Below, one piece after another: positions 61,664 to 64,000 of a stretch of 64,000 nucleotides of DNA. Numbering within the stretch: position 1 is the first letter of the stretch; the number at the start of each line of letters is the position of its first letter. Source of the stretch: Ilyobacter_A sp963675185. Lineage in GTDB: Bacteria > Fusobacteriota > Fusobacteriia > Fusobacteriales > Fusobacteriaceae. The notes beneath the pieces are model-generated. The model was not told where the DNA came from and ran no database searches. It saw nothing but the letters and a program-made list of their open reading frames with translations. The position numbers and the translations under genes are program-made. The stretch lies in contig CAXXOH010000002.1 in NCBI GenBank assembly GCA_963675185.2, positions 372,001 through 436,000 on the forward strand. Reading direction: 5' to 3'.

Positions 61664-62754
61664 ATGAAAAAGAAACTGTTATTAGCAGCCTTATTGATAG
61701 TTGGATCCATGGCATATTCCAATGATTTTGAGGTCAAGTTTGGGGCGGACCTTTTTAGAGACACTACAAGGGACCAGTATGATGACAAGACTACAAGTCT
61801 CGACCCGGGGTACAGCATCGGAGCTGAATACATTATTGAAACTGAATCAAACTTGAAATACGGTTTAGGTGCCGAGTACAAGAACGAAATAAAGGACAAC
61901 CACGGTTATAACGCTCATTCCACTGTCCCTATTTACCTTTTGGGGAGATACGGTCTGGAAAACGACTAACTTACTTGGTCGGCAGACTTGGATGGGCTCT
62001 AAGCTGCAACGAGGGGGACGATATAGACAGCTCTGAAGCCGGGGCTTATGTCGCTTTAGGAGCGGGGAAAGAGCTTACTGACAGAATCAACTTAGAGCTT
62101 TTGTATGAAGGCTCCGATTATGAATATGAGACTAGTACCAACAAGGTTAACGGATGGTACAATGTAGTTTCACTAAAATTCGGTATAAAGCTTGGGAAAG
62201 CTGGGAAAAAACTCGAAGAAGTTGAGTATACTGTTCAGGAGAGCATTATGGTCGAAGAACCTGCTCCAGTTGTAGAAGAGGAAATCTACCTACAGGAGGA
62301 AGTGGTACCTGCTGCCGAAGAGATAATTGTCCCACCTGTTGCAGAGCTTGTAAAGGAACCAGTGGTCGAAGAACCGGCATCTGAGGCTCTACCCGAAGAA
62401 TATATAACCGGTTTTTCCATAAGGCCAATGTTTGGTGTTAATGATTCCAAACTGACCCCTTCTGATATAGAAGAGATAAAAAAGGTCTCTGATATAATAC
62501 AAGGTAAAGAGGGTACTCTTATACTTACCAGACACACTGATAGCATTGGAGCTGAAGCCTATAACCTGAGCCTTTCTAAAAAACGTGCAGATGCTGTAAA
62601 AGCAGAGTTTGAAATGTGTCTTACTGATGAAAATATAGAAATAATCGCAGACGGTATGGGGGAAAGCTCACCTATTGCAGACAACCCAACTGAAGAGGGA
62701 AGATCTGAAAACAAAAGAGTTGAAGTAAAATTTGAACCTAAAACAGATATGTAG
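61664..62754 (+). pseudogene. OmpA-family outer-membrane protein, frameshifted after codon 101
   Basis: The frame starts MKKKLLLAALLIVGSMAYSN (signal peptide), continues with barrel strands (FEVKFGADLFRDTTRDQYDD, YGLGAEYKNEIKDNHGYNAH) and stops at TAA 61967-61969. One missing base at GACTAAC (expected GACCTAAC) explains it: the other frame carries on with TYLVGRLGWALSCNEGDD, a Pro/Glu/Val-rich linker (about EEPAPVVEEEIYLQEEVV) and the OmpA C-domain TRHTDSIGAEAYNLSLSKKR ADAV with NPTEEGRSENKRVEV. The usual GHTD is RHTD. Read through, it would be about 363 residues. In Fusobacteriota such proteins tie outer membrane to peptidoglycan. If the single-base loss is real the gene is dead; sequencing error is possible. 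Confidence 0.88.
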
Positions 62755-62757
62755 TCT

Positions 62758-62785
62758 AAAATGGATGCCTTGGCATCCATTTTTA
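62758..62785 (+). terminator. Terminator of the OmpA-type gene
   Basis: AAAATGGATGCC pairs with GGCATCCATTTTT around a 3-base loop. Confidence 0.85.
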
Positions 62786-63046
62786 TTTTATCCCGCTGAA
62801 CATCTGAAGATGTAAGTATCTCTTTTAATTTAAAAACTTTTACTGGGAACAAATTTGAAATAACGGGCTGAATAATTTAAAAATCAGTATTTATTTCAAT
62901 TAATCTTTTTAGATAAAAAATTGCAAATATATTTTTTGTCGTCTAAAAAACCGTCAAAATTTATTTTATAGAAAAGGATTTGCCTTTTTTTATAAAGCAT
63001 AGTATAACCTATTAGTTGAATTTATCATTGAAAGGAGAAGAAATAA

Positions 63047-63649
63047 ATGAAAAGATTTTTAATTCTATCAATTTTTCTCATGCTGGTTATGCTAAACTCT
63101 AACTCTATTTAGGCAAAACGACTTGAAAATAGTTACTCTAAAAAAGTAAGTAAGCAGAACTCAGCTACGTCTAAAAGGAAAAATACCTCTGCTCCAGGAA
63201 AACAAAAATCCGAAGATGCAAAAAAGAATTGGGGACAAATCAAAAAAGATCTTGAAGAAAACCCTAAAATTTATTCTGAATTTAAAGGTATAAACACAAA
63301 AGAGATAAAAAATAGAATAACATCTGAAAAAAGGATTAGAAAAATAGCCAAAAAATACGAAGAAGCCATAAACGAGTATTACAAAGCTTCAATAGGAATA
63401 GAGTCTCCAGTAGAAGCTTTTATAGACGGGGTACTAAGCGGTGAAATAAGCCTAGAGGTCGGCAATACTTTTGGACTTAACCAATTTAATTTATGGAGAC
63501 TTAAAAGAGAAAAGGAAAAGTATGAACACTCCATGGAAAAGCTGGTTGTAGAAGAAGGAACTGAAAATTCCACAACTGAAGAAGTCTTAGAAGATGCTGT
63601 TACGGATAGTGGCAGTGCAGAGCAACCTGATGAGGTTTTAGCTTCATAA
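63047..63649 (+). pseudogene. Exported basic protein with an in-frame amber codon
   Basis: From ATG 63047 (behind AAAGGAGAAG) the frame reads MKRFLILSIFLMLVMLNSNS I, then TAG at 63110-63112, then AKRLENSYSKKVSKQNSATS and about 180 further codons with no other stop to 63649. The stop falls at the end of the signal peptide, just before the likely cleavage site. The mature part is basic at first (KRKNTSAPGKQKSEDAKKNW) and acidic at the end (VEEGTENSTTEEVLEDAV). The 180 codons are otherwise clean, so either the stop is recent, it is read through, or a base is miscalled. No family is recognised. Confidence 0.65.
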
Positions 63650-63689
63650 ACTTGAAGCCTGGAACTTAAGGCAAGAATTTAAAAAAATT

Positions 63690-63732
63690 AAGCATTTTAA
63701 CCGGGGGTGATCTACCCGGTTTTTTAATGCTT
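63690..63732 (+). terminator. Terminator after the exported basic protein
   Basis: AAGCATT pairs with AATGCTT and inside it AACCGGG pairs with CCCGGTT; T-run at 63,721-63,725. A strong two-part stem. Confidence 0.85.
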
Positions 63733-63863
63733 TGATATCAATATGTACATTAAATTCCTAAGTCCGTAAACTAAAACATTATATATATATTCAAATGTTT
63801 TCACTTTACTCTTTAAATATCGCTTAAATAAGGTTAAAATATAAAGTGGGGGTGAAGATAAAA

Positions 63864-64000
63864 ATGGAGTTCGGTTTATGCTGCAAATTTTATAAAGAAA
63901 ATATAAAATATAGAACTTATACCTTGAAAAGTATAAAAAACCTTGATATTGAAAGGGCTCACATAAAGGTTATGAATGTTGTGGCAAGTAACATCGAAGC
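63864..64000 (+). CDS. uvsE: UV-damage endonuclease, N-terminal start (partial)
   Basis: From ATG 63864, behind GGGGGTGA, the frame reads MEFGLCCKFYKENIKYRTYT LKSIKNLDIERAHIKVMNVV and is cut by the window edge after ASNIEA. The pattern GLCCxF..IKYRTYTLK..I and ..NIEAL is that of the UvsE/UVDE N-terminus. The enzyme nicks 5' to UV photoproducts and other lesions with metal help, an alternative to nucleotide excision repair. Only 45 codons are visible, so family assignment rests on this stretch. Confidence 0.65.
   Translation, partial: MEFGLCCKFYKENIKYRTYTLKSIKNLDIERAHIKVMNVVASNIE

Overview
The window looks like an AT-rich, low-GC genome of an anaerobic diderm bacterium, most probably of the Fusobacteriota (Ilyobacter/Propionigenium/Psychrilyobacter-like). 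The evidence is an OmpA-type porin with a Pro/Glu/Val-rich linker, a LolA-like protein paired with an outer-membrane beta-barrel, frequent TTG/GTG starts behind strong GGAGG sites, and fermentative and stress genes of fusobacterial/clostridial flavour. The taxonomic call is inference. I see no rRNA, tRNA or CRISPR array. The region is accessory in character: about eleven insertion-sequence copies or fragments and about a dozen decaying genes lie among intact operons.

Layout. 1-8,700: EamA permease end, cold-shock protein, a lone ABC ATPase with an IS256 element at its last codons, a methyltransferase, an IS30 element, a TSUP permease, an ankyrin protein, and a LolA-like/beta-barrel pair. 8,700-25,500: an eroded alpha-glucoside (maltodextrin/isomaltose) region holding a GH13 enzyme, an oligo-1,6-glucosidase, a broken sugar-binding lipoprotein, two LacI regulators with their likely operators, a GH13-ROK chimera, a maltose acetyltransferase remnant, and an intact rpiR-rpiA-oxidoreductase-HAD operon. 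25,800-31,200: PAS protein, dead genes, an IS4-superfamily element, and MntP with an attenuator-like leader. 31,400-39,200: FMN-binding protein, fbpABC iron uptake, and a Zn/Cd P-type ATPase with a His-rich exported protein. 40,000-49,100: oxidoreductase, broken alcohol dehydrogenase, Crp/Fnr regulator with an IS4 element in its terminator, BFD-ferredoxin, folP, and an HxlR/glyoxalase/aldo-keto reductase detoxification cluster. 49,500-51,800: a decayed integrative island with two tyrosine-recombinase remnants around an ADP-ribosyltransferase-like gene. 52,100-55,700: a four-gene operon of lysine 2,3-aminomutase, two ATP-grasp ligases and a GNAT acetyltransferase. 55,800-64,000: IS605 fragments, a large antiporter with USP and EIIA-like parts, an Ala/Gly-repeat protein, a frameshifted OmpA gene, an exported protein with an in-frame amber codon, and the start of a UV endonuclease.

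How it works together. Two regulatory circuits can be read from repeated palindromes. GTTAANCGNTTAAC occurs four times, at 9,500, 9,696, 21,641 and 22,697, around the LacI gene at 21,670 and the GH13 genes. GCACACGGGTGC occurs twice, in front of the other LacI gene and in front of malL. Insertions now separate two GH13 genes from their nearest GTTAA-type operators. The least explained intact unit is the aminomutase/ligase/ligase/acetyltransferase operon. Its aminomutase keeps the residues expected for lysine, so an N-acyl-beta-lysine or beta-lysyl-peptide product is a reasonable hypothesis.
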